Below are positions 1 to 10,412 of a stretch of DNA of 64,000 nt, in pieces. The position numbers and the translations under genes are program-made. Each line of letters begins with the position of its first letter. Position 1 is the stretch's first letter. The DNA is from Cordylochernes scorpioides (lineage: Eukaryota; Arthropoda; Arachnida; Pseudoscorpiones; Chernetidae): the NCBI GenBank assembly GCA_030710605.1, contig CP092876.1, positions 59,960,252 through 60,024,251 of the forward strand, read 5' to 3'. The notes under the pieces are model-generated. The model made no database searches, was not told the origin of the DNA, and worked only from the letters and a program-made list of their open reading frames with translations.

Positions 1-568
1 TTTGGCTCTGGGAATAAACCTCCTTCATACAAGGAGGGGGTCTTCTTGAACTTCCTTCAATTCAGTTTTGTGCTCAGAAGAACCAGTCAGATGCAAGGAT
101 AACGTCATATCCATGCTTCGCCCGACCGACGAGAGAGAAGCCCGCCTCGTTATGGAAGCCTCTAAGAGATATTCTTGAGTGGAGGATGGATTTCCTGGCA
201 TAGAACTTTCAGGTGATCTAACAACCAGCTGATGCTCAGCGGAGGGTTGCACGCCAATCGGCATTGATTAGAAGAACGATGTTATCAGCAGCATTCCTGG
301 GGCCGAGCGCTTGTTCGAGGCGACACGGGAAAGGGCCCGTAGCGAAGTTGAATATTGTGGCGCTGAAGGCGCAGACCTGTTATACTCGTTCAAAAGATGG
401 AAGGGTCTAGTGTGAAGGGCTCCGGCTCGGATCGCCGCGTCTGTCCCGGTATAGAGGAAGAGGAACCATCGGATGAAGGCCGGTGACATTTGCAGGAAGA
501 CCATCCGCCTTTGTGAGGTAGAACTTTTTCCATCGATTCCGCCAGACCACTCTATTAATGTGTTAGAC
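1..568. other. Unclassified moderately GC-rich stretch
   Basis: The base composition is richer in G+C than most of the window and no repeat is recognised. On the minus strand one frame from 504 down to 25 is interrupted by a single stop near 265, giving about 160 codons in all. The predicted peptide has no motif I recognise. It could be a decayed exon or chance. No promoter or splice signal supports coding. Confidence 0.25.
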
Positions 569-746
569 CAGGGGTCGGCAAACTGCGGTTCTTTGGATGT
601 GAAGCTGCGGCTCTTTATATAGTTCTATACGCAAATATTATTTATGCGAGTAGTATTTATTGTTGGTCAGAAAAAATTTGAGGGTCTTTAAAAACTTTGA
701 ATTTTTGTACAATTGTAATTTTTAACTATTCCGACTCGAAAGTTTG
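569..746 (+). mobile_element. hAT-type MITE, copy 1, with perfect 8-bp target duplication
   Basis: The element begins CAGGGGTCGGCAAACTGCGG, a classic hAT terminus. It is flanked by identical 8-bp copies of TGTTAGAC (561-568 and 747-754), the target duplication length of hAT transposases. The 178-bp body has no coding capacity. It matches a second copy at 31483-31669. Unlike that copy, the right end stops at AAGTTTG and lacks the last 9 bases of the inverted terminus, although the target duplication follows directly. Confidence 0.9.
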
Positions 747-754
747 TGTTAGAC

Positions 755-2164
755 TAAATAGGTTATTAGAACCCCTAGTTATAGTTTATGCACAACTATC
801 GAATTCGATATATGGGGAGATAGGATTATAGATAGATTGCCGAATAAATTTGTGCATGTTGTGCTCTCTTGTCAAAAGACAGCAATATTTATATTTCTGC
901 ATAGTCTGAGATTTTTTCCACAGACGCCTCTAAATTTAGAAAATACCCAAAGGCGATATGTAAGACATCGGACCAAGTTACTTCAAGTTAATTGAGAATA
1001 ATGAAAACGACGTAGCCAGATGTGTCGAAATATTGAGAAATTACCTGTATTATTTGTGCTACTCTCATCCATTTTACATACGAGAGGAAAGGGGTGTAAA
1101 TAAAAATTAGTCATGTTTGATGGAAGAGCGCCCAAGGTGTATATCAATTTCTTATGTAAATATGGTTAAATATAACATTTTCGCAGAGACACACAGCGGA
1201 TCACCCGGTATATCAAAATGTAAGCAAAAAAAAAAAGGTCAAAATGAAAAATTTGACACACACAAACTTTGAAAAAAGTCTAGAAAACCTGTTTATTAAA
1301 AAAAAAAAAGCCAAAGGAGGGATAATGCAGAATGAAAGAAGTCCTCGAGCCAGCTAGAGAAGTCCGATAGAGATGCGATAGCGCTTTAATTCACTTAACG
1401 ACTTTAAGAATTTAAACGAGAGAAAAAAATGATGACACAGTTGGGCAAATATAAGTTAAGCCAGCGAATGGAGGCTGTTTACTTTAACTTCAATCAAGGA
1501 AATTGGCTGACCATTTGGCAGCTCGAAAATATCGATCCAACTTTCTTTAAGGCGTGGTGACATCTCATTAACTCTAGTGGCGTTGTTGAAAGTATTCTTT
1601 GTTGGAACTGGAGAGAGATGGGCTAATTATTTTTGATATCTTTCAAGCCTAAATTTCCGCTTCCAATCGGCGGCCTCACCGCTATGGTTAGTGGTTGAGG
1701 GTTTGTTTATTTCCATGTTTGTGGGGTTACCACCACCTTCCGGGGAAGTTAGAGAATGGGTCTCCTTTATCTCTCGAGTTTAGTTTACTAGACACTTTTT
1801 GAGAATTAACATGATTTTATTGACATCTTGTCAATACATTCAAAAGTAAACAGTCTGCACTATTGTTTTTTAAAATAATAATTAGATATATACATAACTA
1901 TGTACAATGAATAAGGCGCCTCTGCCAGCGCTGCAGAATTTGGTGGAGAATCACCAGCGGGTCTCCAGCGACACCACACATTTCGCGATCTACGAAGAAA
2001 ACGGAGATCGAATGCTTCACTGCTGAAGGAGATGACGTAAACATCGAGATCAACCGGAAAGATCCAGGACTTTGTTAGAGCAAATGTTCAAGATGTTTAT
2101 TATGTCCTTTCCCAATATTGTCATTCGAGTTTTTTTCTAATTAACACAAATGTTCATTGATATT
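755..2164. other. No gene recognised; AT-rich unique sequence
   Basis: I see short poly-A tracts (1226-1238, 1300-1311) and no long open frame, tRNA-like box or terminal repeats. A modestly GC-rich patch lies near 1910-2000. Confidence 0.4.
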
Positions 2165-2407
2165 TGCCACTTTGAGTAAAAAAACCAGGCCACTAGGGAA
2201 AAGTATATTTCCAAAACCTTTTGAATCTCTAGCTTTCGGGTACAAACGCCCTTCTACAGGAGAAAACCTGGTATAATCTCCTGTAGAAGGCCGTTCGTGC
2301 CCCAAAGCTAGAGATTACAGATTTTGAAAACGAAACTTTTCCCTAGAAGCCTGACATTTTTACTCAATATTGATACAAGGGATTATTCTATTGAATATGC
2401 CACTTTG
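2165..2407 (+). mobile_element. Foldback element 1 with 10-bp target duplication
   Basis: The insertion at 2175-2397 is flanked by direct copies of TGCCACTTTG (2165-2174, 2398-2407). It folds as imperfect arms of roughly 95 bp. The left arm runs into GCTTTCGGGTACAAACGCCC and the right arm mirrors it with CCTGTAGAAGGCC and CCCCAAAGC. An unpaired tail, ATTGATACAAGGGATTATT, follows the right arm. The same tail and stem-loop recur at 8925-9126 and 34010-34205. Variable 10-15 bp target duplications fit a retroposition mechanism such as Penelope-like elements better than a cut-and-paste transposon, but no coding region is present to prove it. Confidence 0.75.
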
Positions 2408-2948
2408 TTTTGGAATATTTGATGGTGAAAGTGGTTAGGATAAATGCTCAGGTTCTCGTGAATCCTCAAGAGCTGGCAGGACTCGTGCAGGAGGAGCTTG
2501 TGTTGAATTCAAGTTGTATTCAACAACGTAGACTTGCCTTTCAGAGAAAAGCATAATAAAGAACTTTATTATTATTATTAAAGAAAGTCCGTTTCATTAA
2601 AGTATATCTATCATTGGTTAAGAGGAATTTTTATTAAAAAAAAAAAAGAGAGAGAAAAAAAAAAGAGGGGATAAAGAAAATTGACTTCTAAAAAGAATAA
2701 TTAAATATTTAAATTAGATTGAAAGGGGGGGTTAGAGGGGCAATGTTTACGATCGGGAGGCAGAAAATTGATTAGGGGAAAAAAGTGGAAAATTGAAAAG
2801 TGTTCCCTTGACATTTCCTATAAAATAAATAGGTATAAAACTACACCAAGGGATAAATGCTATTGAAGCAGGTTTTTGGCAGAGAGATTCCTCGGATTAG
2901 TGGAAGATAGAGGATGATGAGACATGCAGGACGGTTTTTAATTTTTAT
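2408..2948. other. No gene recognised; purine-rich AT-rich stretch
   Basis: Contains an ATT microsatellite near 2563-2580 and A-rich/GA-rich tracts at 2636-2672. Nothing codes. Confidence 0.4.
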
Positions 2949-3211
2949 CCCTAGTACACGTGGTACTGGCCATGATAATCATGGCGGGTAGTTAGCGACT
3001 GCTTTTACTGTAAGTGCACCACATGTTACATGCACTTACAAATATGCCAGAGCCCCGTTTGGTTACTTGCACTCGCTGGTAGGGTTGGACTTTTGCAAGA
3101 ATCGGGGGTCATTGTAGCATTTTTTAAATTAAAAAAAGTGCCCACTGCGGGATTCGATCCTGAATCGTAGCGGTCGAAAACAAATGGTTTAGACCACCCT
3201 TCCACCGTTTC
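2949..3211 (-). repeat. tRNA-derived SINE, family 1, full-length copy A
   Basis: Read on the minus strand, this has a tRNA-like head with a B box (GATTCGATCCTGAATCG on the plus strand around 3150), then a T/A run, a body containing CCAACC and CAAACGGGGC, and a tail containing GTGGTGCACTTACAGTAAAAGCAGTCG and TACCACGTGTACTAGGG in parts. The same order is seen on the plus strand at 41405-41706. The head resembles a tRNA with a long variable arm but is not a functional tRNA. Confidence 0.85.
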
Positions 3212-3892
3212 CCATGCAGGATGGTTACATTTTTAGAACAACTATTGTAAGGGGTGGAAGTGGGTATTATCAGTTGTGTTTGGATGTTAAGCTATATATT
3301 ACTTAACCTCCAAGAAGAAATTCTTACAGCGATTTCTGAAAAGGAAACTTTGAGAGCATTTACAGACCTAAAGACCACCAGTAATCAAGACGATATGATG
3401 TTCCACGTGGTCTGGGAAACCCGCCCTGAGCAAGTCCCTAATCCCAGGGCGGAGCTATCGCAGGACCCACTTAGCGCGCGCTGGGAACCCCATCAATTAT
3501 TCAGAATCCCAGAGGCGCGTCACGCCATAAATTCGCGCCCCATGAAAATCCGATTTTAAATTTGGCGATAAAGTATCGCCGGAACAAAAAGCTCTCGGAA
3601 ATCCCAAACCCTCTAATCTTTTACGAGGAGGAGCCTTGCGCGTAAGAAGAAGAAGAAGGGGAAAAAAAGAGCTACTCCTGTCGAAATTTATGAGGTAGCG
3701 GCGGGCGTAAAGAATTTTAATATTTCTTGGCCACTTGCTCATCCATAAAACGCCTAACCAATACTTTTTTACTTAGGACAGCAGATGTTCTTTTTTTAAA
3801 GATCTTTTTCTATCGCGAGGCATATTGAATTTGACTACTGGCTGAATATATTGGTGTGCTACGTTGTAGGGGGAGGAGAACTTTTTTTAACA
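3212..3892. other. No supported gene; short GC-rich patch
   Basis: The region 3400-3740 is GC-richer and holds overlapping small open frames on both strands (for example 3254-3559 on plus). None has a recognisable domain, start context or splice support. I treat them as chance frames. Confidence 0.35.
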
Positions 3893-4050
3893 TGTGACAA
3901 AGTGATAAGGCACACAATTTGGATTATAGATTAGAAACACAATAAGACCAAATCCAAGTAAATGAAAAGTGTGAGACATTTCGGTAACAATTACCGAAAC
4001 GTAACACACTTTTAATTTATTTGGATTTGGTCTTATTATCTTGTGTTTAA
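3893..4050. mobile_element. Hairpin MITE-like repeat, copy 1
   Basis: Inverted arms of about 50 bp (3937-4046) centre on CGGTAACAATTACCG. The outer sequence (AATAAGACCAAATCC and its complement) recurs in a second hairpin at 13570-13700, with the same flanking block that reads ACAATTTGGATTATAG. The class is unknown. Confidence 0.7.
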
Positions 4051-4750
4051 CATGGGACATAATAGCTGCAAACATAGCGGGCGTGAATTTTACTTAACTT
4101 CCGACAACCGAGGTTGACATGACCATGTTAACGAAAAGCGCAAAAACGGCCAATGACTAAAGAGTGTCAGACTGACATATTTACATATAACACCCTCCCA
4201 GCAGAGGGGATGGAAGAACAATGGAGGCCTTTTTGTTTAGGGGAGTGGAGATAGAGGAGATTAAAAAAAATCCAACTTTAGAAAAGACAATAATAAAACA
4301 TTTTAAAATAAAATAAAATAAAAAAAGTTATATCATTATAGACAAGGTTGTTTTGTTTAGTCACAAGGTGTAAGGAGGAGACCAAACTCATTCCATTCAT
4401 AAGTACATGGGGAAACGTAATTTACTGAAATGTGATGCGATTTAATGGTAACAAACGGAAATTTGTTGAATCTATTCAGCGCGTGTCTAGCTAGATTTAT
4501 TGACTTTTTTTGTAGAATATATTTATTATATAAAATAATATAAATGCGTAAATGTTATGTAGTAATATAGAGGTCGTTTTAATTTGGCATGTCGATGTTC
4601 TATAAAGAAATGGGAGAGATAGCAGAAGGCAATTGGGGAGCGGAAGCCACAAGATGGTTGTTCTTCATTTCCGTGATGCGGAGATAGATAGCAGGGACGT
4701 TGTTAGCTCGCTCAAGTGGACAGATGGATTGTTCTTATCGCTGCTTGGAC
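4051..4750. other. No gene recognised; AT-rich
   Basis: Contains a short AAATAAAATAAAATAAAA tract near 4308-4325. No other structure is seen. Confidence 0.4.
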
Positions 4751-6317
4751 CAGTAGCTTGGTCAGAAACCTTTCATGTACCAAATCTACACTCGAGATAC
4801 AGGTGTGTAGACAGATCTTGGTCAGAAACCTTTCATGTACCAAATCTACACTCGAGATACAGGTATGTAGACAGCAGCTTGGTCAGAAACCTTTCATGTA
4901 CCAAATCTACACTCGAGATACAGGTGTGTAGACAGATCTTGGTCAGAAACCTTTCAGGTACCAAATCTACACTCGAGATACAGGTATGTAGACAGTAGCT
5001 TGGTCAGAAACCTTTCATGTACCAAATCTACACTCGAGATACAGGTATGTAGACAGCAGCTTGGTCAGAAACCTTTCATGTACCAAATCTACACTCGAGA
5101 TACAGGTGTGTAGACAGATCTTGGTCAGAAACCTTTCATGTACCAAATCTACACTCGAGATACAGGTGTGTAGAGAGCAGTTTGGTCAGAAACCTCTCAT
5201 ATACCAAATCTACACTCGAGATACAGGTATGTAGACAGTAGCTTGGTCAGAAACCTTTCATGTACCAAATCTACACTCGAGATACAGGTGTGTAGACAGA
5301 TCTTGGTCAGAAACCTTTCATGTACCAAATCTACACTCGAGATACAGGTGTGTAGACAGCAGCTTGGTCAGAAACCTCTCATATACCAAATCTACACTCG
5401 AGATACAGGTATGTAGACAATAGCTTGGTCAGAAACCTCTCATATACCAAATCTACACTCGAGATACAGGTGTGTAGACAGATCTTGGTCAGAAACCTTT
5501 CAGGTACCAAATCTACACTCAAGATACAGGTATGTAGACAGTAGCTTGGTCAGAAACCTTTCATGTACCAAATCTACACTCGAGATACAGGTGTGTAGAC
5601 AGCAACTTGGTCAGAAACCTTACATGTACCAAATCTACACTCGAGATACAGGTGTGTAGACAGTAGCTTGGTCAGAAACCTTTCATGTACCAAATCTACA
5701 CTCGAGATACAGGTGTGTAGACAGATCTTGGTCAGAAACCTTTCATGTACCAAATCTACACTCGAGATACAGGTGTGTAGACAGCAACTTGGTCAGAAAC
5801 CTTACATGTACCAAATCTACACTCGAGATACAGGTGTGTAGACAGCAACTTGGTCAGAAACCTTACATGTACCAAATCTACACTCGAGATACAGGTGTGT
5901 AGACAGATCTTGGTCAGAAACCTCTCATATACCAAATATACACTCGAGATACAGGTGTGTAGACAGCAACTTGGTCAGAAACCTTACATGTACCAAATCT
6001 ACACTCGAGATACAGGTGTGTAGACAGCAACTTGGTCAGAAACCTTACATGTACCAAATCTACACTCGAGATACAGGTGTGTAGACAGATCTTGGTCAGA
6101 AACCTTACATGTACCAAATCTACACTCGAGATACAGGTGTGTAGACAGATCTTGGTCAGAAACCTTTCATGTACCAAATCTACACTCGAGATACAGGTGT
6201 GTAGACAGATCTTGGTCAGAAACCTTACATGTACCAAATCTACACTCGAGATACAGGTGTGTAGACAGATCTTGGTCAGAAACCTCTCATATACCAAATC
6301 TACACTCGAGATACAGG
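4751..6317. repeat. Minisatellite, about 26 units of 60-61 bp
   Basis: Each unit contains GGTCAGAAACCTTTCATGTA, then CCAAATCTACACTCGAG, then ATACAGGTGTGTAGACAG. Units differ by recurrent variants: TTTCATGT, TCTCATAT or TTACATGT in the middle and GATCTTGG, CAGCTTGG or CAACTTGG at the junction. Where the unit is exactly 60 bp the array stays open in several frames on both strands, giving 20-residue repeats. These are by-products of the period and I do not call a protein. The array runs into unique DNA at both ends without a target duplication. Confidence 0.97.
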
Positions 6318-6523
6318 CGACATACACACTTATCTCGCGATATTGACGGACATCGGCAATGGTCAAAACATTAGAGATTAGGGAACGCTTTAAACGCAAG
6401 ATAAGGTTCAATGGGAAGTTTTCCAGTACGTTAATAGATACCACCTCTCTCTAAGAGTGTAAAAATCGTGATGTTTTGAAATATTTGAGCACGAAAGATA
6501 CGCATAAAATAGCGTACCAAGAT
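6318..6523. other. Unique sequence between minisatellite and retroposon tail
   Basis: About 200 bases with no feature recognised. Confidence 0.4.
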
Positions 6524-6640
6524 ATACAACAACAACAACAACAACAAAAAGCCTTTATTTAGGGTCACTGACCCTATACAGGATTCACCAGAGGTATGCA
6601 TAAGAACAAAGCAGTGAGACAAAGGAAATAACGATATAAA
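6524..6640 (-). repeat. Retroposon 3' tail with (CAA)n
   Basis: A run of ACAACAACAACAACAACAAC is followed by AAAGCCTTTATTTAGGG and CAGGATTCACC. Related tails occur at 39068-39120, 40864-40990 (minus) and 60100-60150 (plus). In each, the simple repeat sits next to a (C/G)TTTATTAAGAC block, as expected for 3' ends of a non-LTR element with a short microsatellite tail. The parent element is not visible. Confidence 0.55.
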
Positions 6641-6902
6641 GAGAATAAAAAACAAGAAAGAGGGAAGCAAGAAAAACAACACAAAAAGAGTAGCAGCAAG
6701 AAAGTGAGGAATGAGTGTCACTTGGCCTTCTTCTGAGATATGGACTTGTGGAAACCATAAAACGCCGTAGCAATATACTTATTCTGGGTTATATTGTCAA
6801 TTATTGATGGAAGTGAAGCACAGAGTTGCCCAGTTTTGAGCATAAGGGTTCTTATTTCTTCTTTCATTTTTTAGTTTTAAAGCGTACCAAGATATTTATA
6901 AA
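6641..6902. other. No gene recognised
   Basis: Continuation of AG-rich retroposon-like sequence on the minus strand and AT-rich unique sequence. No domain is seen in small frames here. Confidence 0.35.
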
Positions 6903-7145
6903 TATATATAAAGATGAAGGTCGCCTCTCTCCCGTCAAAACTAGACGCCGTCTATTGACCGTCGCCGTAAACTAGCGGCTTCGGGTGGGCGACAAAGCCA
7001 CAACACCAGCTTTGGCAAACTGAGAAGCGTCCACCTATAGACCATGGTTTCGGGCTAATGGCATCTATTTAAACTTCAGCCTTTTGGCATCTATTTAAAC
7101 GGGAGAGGCGTCCTTTATCTTTATACATGAATATCCTCCCGGCAA
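6903..7145. mobile_element. MITE with long terminal inverted repeats (family H), copy 1
   Basis: The left end carries AAGGTCGCCTCTCTCCCGTC and the right end GGGAGAGGCGTCCTTTATC followed by ATATCCTCCCGGCAAAA, which are inverted relatives. Inside are GACGCCGTCTATTGACCG and repeated GGCATCTATTTAAAC. Other members are at 15003-15365 (full) and as fragments at 14680-14775, 30768-30900 and 33425-33485. The superfamily is unclear. Confidence 0.7.
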
Positions 7146-8033
7146 AATTTCCATATATATATATATTATTTATATTTGTATATATAAATGTACAAAATAT
7201 AAATTTTGATATTTTGTTAATGAGAAAATATCTCTCCTTGCTTATCTTTTATTTGATATAAGTTGATAATTGTTTCGATTTAAACAAATTGTCATCCTCT
7301 CACCTGTTTGGCATCTCTTATTTCACCATGTGACATTTTGGTGAAGATGCTGGGAATATTAGGGAAGGTGAACGAACATAAGATCGCTGACTAGAGGCTA
7401 TGAACTGTATTTTCTGCGACCAACTCGAGGAGATGCCATATAATTAAAAACTATTTCTACAATAATAAAAATGAAAAAGAAGGAGGTGGTTGTTTATCTC
7501 AGTAGTTAACACCCCCAACAATTTTCCCAGTTTAATCTTCAGATTGTTCTATTAATGTTTCAGGCAAATTTTCTCTTAAAATAAATTTTGACCAAAAATA
7601 TTAAAGCCACGCGTGCTTTATTATTACAATAAATAATTCTATTTGGGTTTAATTAATCCAATGATGTTTACTGGCATGTAGAATTCGCATAAAGCGAATG
7701 ACACGCGAAGGAGAAATTGTAAATTAATGTTCAAAATAAATTTAGGATTTTTATGAATATTTTTACTTTTACAAAAATGCTATACTATGTAAAGGGCCTG
7801 GAATACATATTCAAACCATAAAGTTCGTAATGTTTTAAAAAACAATGGTTGCCTGTAAAGTCGGTTTTACGGGCGAAGATTTTACGTGACAACGGTAGAA
7901 TATTTATTGATATGAATATAATTAAATTGCACAATAGGAACAAGGAATTGAATGAAAATAAGAATTGCACAAATTTTAACTATAGAAATATATTTTGTTT
8001 ACTAAAACATTGTACATGTAAACTTAAACTTAA
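7146..8033. other. No gene recognised; AT-rich
   Basis: Contains TA-rich microsatellite sequence near 7152-7200. Small open frames overlap on both strands at 7785-8037 and have no recognisable domain. Confidence 0.4.
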
Positions 8034-8576
8034 CTAATTCCTATTTGAGTGATTTTGTTGAGGATAGGACGATGATAGGAGAAATATGAAATGAAAGGAA
8101 GTGTTTCTGCTGTAATGAATGTGTCTTGCGAAAGTCAAGTCGATAGTTGTTCCTTTTAACGTAGTTGACTTAGAAACGTTTGATACGCAATCAAGATTAT
8201 ACGTATTTTTCATGAATTTAAGAAACGAGTTGTCAGGCTTTACGTTTTTGTTAAAATCACCACACAGAAGAATCGGTATACTAGAATCAACTTGCACGAA
8301 CGGTGGCACGTACTGGCTGTTGTGAATGTACGGACCGAGTCCTTGCCATAGTAACATTCCAATATCCTGCATACTAGCTCCTGGATGAATATATACAGCA
8401 CCGAGTATAAACTTGAAGCTAGTATTAGCGGCGAAGCAAGTAACTTCAGTCATGCACATGTCACCCTTGGTTTTAATGACACGAGTTACGTCTGTAATCG
8501 CAACTTGGAACACTTCCGCCGTAGATGTCGATGATAATTTACGATAGATCGCCACTCCACCAGCCGCGTTGGTATT
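8034..8576 (-). pseudogene. Endonuclease/exonuclease/phosphatase domain fragment of a transposon
   Basis: The frame reads AAGGVAIYRK at its start, ILLCGDFN in the middle (the metal-binding GDFN motif of APE-type endonucleases), then TTLKGTTIDLTF. The expected final motif, FSYHRPIL, is present in the next frame at about 8045-8090, so a one-base shift near 8100 breaks the protein's end. The family cuts DNA for non-LTR elements and also forms the C-terminal endonuclease of Helentron-type Helitrons; the style here resembles arthropod copies. No methionine precedes AAGGV and a stop lies about three codons upstream of the SNTN residues. There is no neighbouring reverse transcriptase or helicase, so this is a stranded remnant of roughly 180 codons. 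Confidence 0.8.
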
Positions 8577-8865
8577 TGAAAATCAAAACACTTATTCAGA
8601 TCGAAGGTTCAAATTTTTGCTAAATAAATTTGAAATTAAATAAAATTTGTAATTGTAAATGATGAAGTTGAAAATTAAAACATTTACTTAAATTAGATGT
8701 TAAAATTCTTGCTCAACACAGTTTAAATAAAGTTTTCTTATATCTGCCACTTTTTCTTAATATTTGTAATTTTAAAGAATCAATTCGAAAATCAAAACAT
8801 TTATTCAGATCGAAGGTTCAAATTTTTGCTAAATAAATTTGAAACTATTTAAAATTTGTAAAATA
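8577..8865. repeat. Direct duplication of about 75 bp
   Basis: A block starting GAAAATCAAAACACTTATTC and containing GATCGAAGGTTCAAATTTTT occurs at about 8577-8640 and again at about 8785-8850, roughly 207 bases later. It abuts the broken endonuclease frame and may be part of the same element's non-coding region. Confidence 0.75.
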
Positions 8866-8909
8866 ATAATTAATTAATTAATTAATTTTAAACTAATAAT
8901 TTACTTAAC

Positions 8910-9141
8910 ACTATCAACATTTATTAAAATAAAAACATAAATCCTCCAGGGAAAAGATTCTTTTAAAAATATTTTTATTTAAAAATATCTCGAGTTTCTC
9001 CCGTAGAAGGGCTTACTTGCCCGAAAGCTCGAGATATTTTTAAATAAAAATATTTTTAAAAGAATCTTTTCCCTGGAGGATTTATGTTTTTATTTTAATA
9101 TTGATTCAAGGGATTATTTTTATCGAACTATCAACATTTAT
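8910..9141 (+). mobile_element. Foldback element 2 with 15-bp target duplication
   Basis: Direct copies of ACTATCAACATTTAT lie at 8910-8924 and 9127-9141. Between them is a palindrome whose arms are perfect over 71 bp by eye (8924-8994 with 9028-9098). The 33-base loop reads CCCGTAGAAGGGCTTACTTG and CCCGAAAG. An unpaired tail ATTGATTCAAGGGATTATT fills 9099-9126, as in the elements at 2175-2397 and 34010-34205. The hairpin is almost free of mutation, so the insertion is young or the arms are kept identical. No protein is encoded. Confidence 0.85.
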
Positions 9142-9707
9142 CAATAGTATGACATAACCTATAAACTCAGTTTCTCAACTTTTGTGTCAATCTAACAATT
9201 AATCAATCAATCATAGTTTACGATAATGAAATATCAGTGTACAATTATTTACCTTTATTGTTGTAGTTGTTGTAAATGACGAATCTAAGCACTCCACATT
9301 TTCACTACAGACACAGCTGACGATACTTTAACCACACGTGTGAACTTGTATTATGACGCTTTCTTGTTTTTCCAACGCCAAGAACGTTCGAGAAAGACAA
9401 AGACAGAGACAAGCATGCGCCGATTCAATGCGCCTAATTCTCTAGCGCTGCGCGCGCAGCACTCTCGTTCGATGACTCATCGTAACGTTACCGGGCGTTA
9501 CACTTTTTCATAAGTGACTCCCAGCCGCAACCTAATTTAAGACGTTGTCACGTCAAAATAACGTGTTTCAAACAGGAGACCTAGATGTGAAAGCAACAAA
9601 ATGATATCCTCGTTAAAGCCGAAATTTCGCAGTGGCTCCTGAACTAACTCTTAAACATATCACAGAATGAAATTGCAGGATTCTCTATGAAGAAAATTTG
9701 ACTGCAA
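9142..9707. other. No gene recognised; one short GC-rich palindrome
   Basis: A perfect 14-bp palindrome GCTGCGCGCGCAGC lies at 9447-9460 within a GC-rich patch (9350-9490). No transcript or element is supported. Confidence 0.35.
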
Positions 9708-9918
9708 CCAAATGACAAAACTTGAGGGAGTTGTACTTTTTAGCATGTATATCGGGATTCAGATAATAACTCTGAAAGATATTACAGTGACCTTTATTAG
9801 AAACACACGAGATAACCAAGTGTAAACAAAATTACCTCTGTCTCCTGAAAAAAAAAAAAAAAAAAAGACGGGCGATATAAAAGACATTTCACTTCCTTAA
9901 GTTTTGTCCACGAGTGTA
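9708..9918 (-). mobile_element. Tc1/mariner-like MITE (family T), copy 1
   Basis: Ends match ACAAAACTTGAGG on the left and CCTTAAGTTTTGTCC plus GAGTGTA on the right, an inverted pair. The inside holds GCATGTATATCGGGATTCAG, ACACACGAGATAACCAAG and a long A run. Related copies are at 25452-25653, 29044-29280, 32544-32735 and 52357-52564. The terminus TACACTCATGGACAAAACTT resembles Tc1-group ends. Confidence 0.75.
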
Positions 9919-10412
9919 TGTTGTGTTACAATAGAGACGGACACCTTCGGTTTATATTTCAACATTAGAAATGAAAAAAAAAAAAAAAAAGATTCGCTTT
10001 ATACAGCAATATAGACGAAAATATATTTCATTCCTAGTTTTTCTTATCGTTTGTGTGGCTATATTCAAAATTATCATAAAAAGTTAAAAATACTGGTGAA
10101 TTTATTCAAAAATATTTATTTTTAAAACAATTTTATCGTGTGAAAATTAAATTTGTGTTTAGGTAAAGGTCATTAGGAAGATGGCTCTGAGTTATTCAAA
10201 AATAAAGTAAATCTATTTTTAAAAATTTATCCTGAAGAAATTAAATTTGTGTCAAGGAAAAAAAAAAGGTCATAGGAATAAAGTTCTGGGTCAGAATTCC
10301 AGATCAACTTATAACAATCAGATATGCTATTGAAACTGGTAATACCACATCTCAGCAATACTTTATGCTTTTCCATCAGCTGTTGGGCATTTGGTCTTTG
10401 GAAATTGTTTTG
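9919..10412. other. No gene recognised; AT-rich with poly-A tract
   Basis: An A17 tract lies near 9973-9990. Nothing codes. Confidence 0.4.

Noticed and set aside
3497-3742. 81-codon minus frame with poly-leucine
   Set aside because: Leucine run comes from an AAG repeat; no other coding sign.
4633-6346. Repetitive open frames with a 20-residue period in the minisatellite
   Set aside because: They arise on both strands because the unit is often 60 bp. Units of 61 bp break them and no gene context exists.
7785-8037. Overlapping small frames on both strands
   Set aside because: AT-rich, opposite-strand shadows of each other, no motif.
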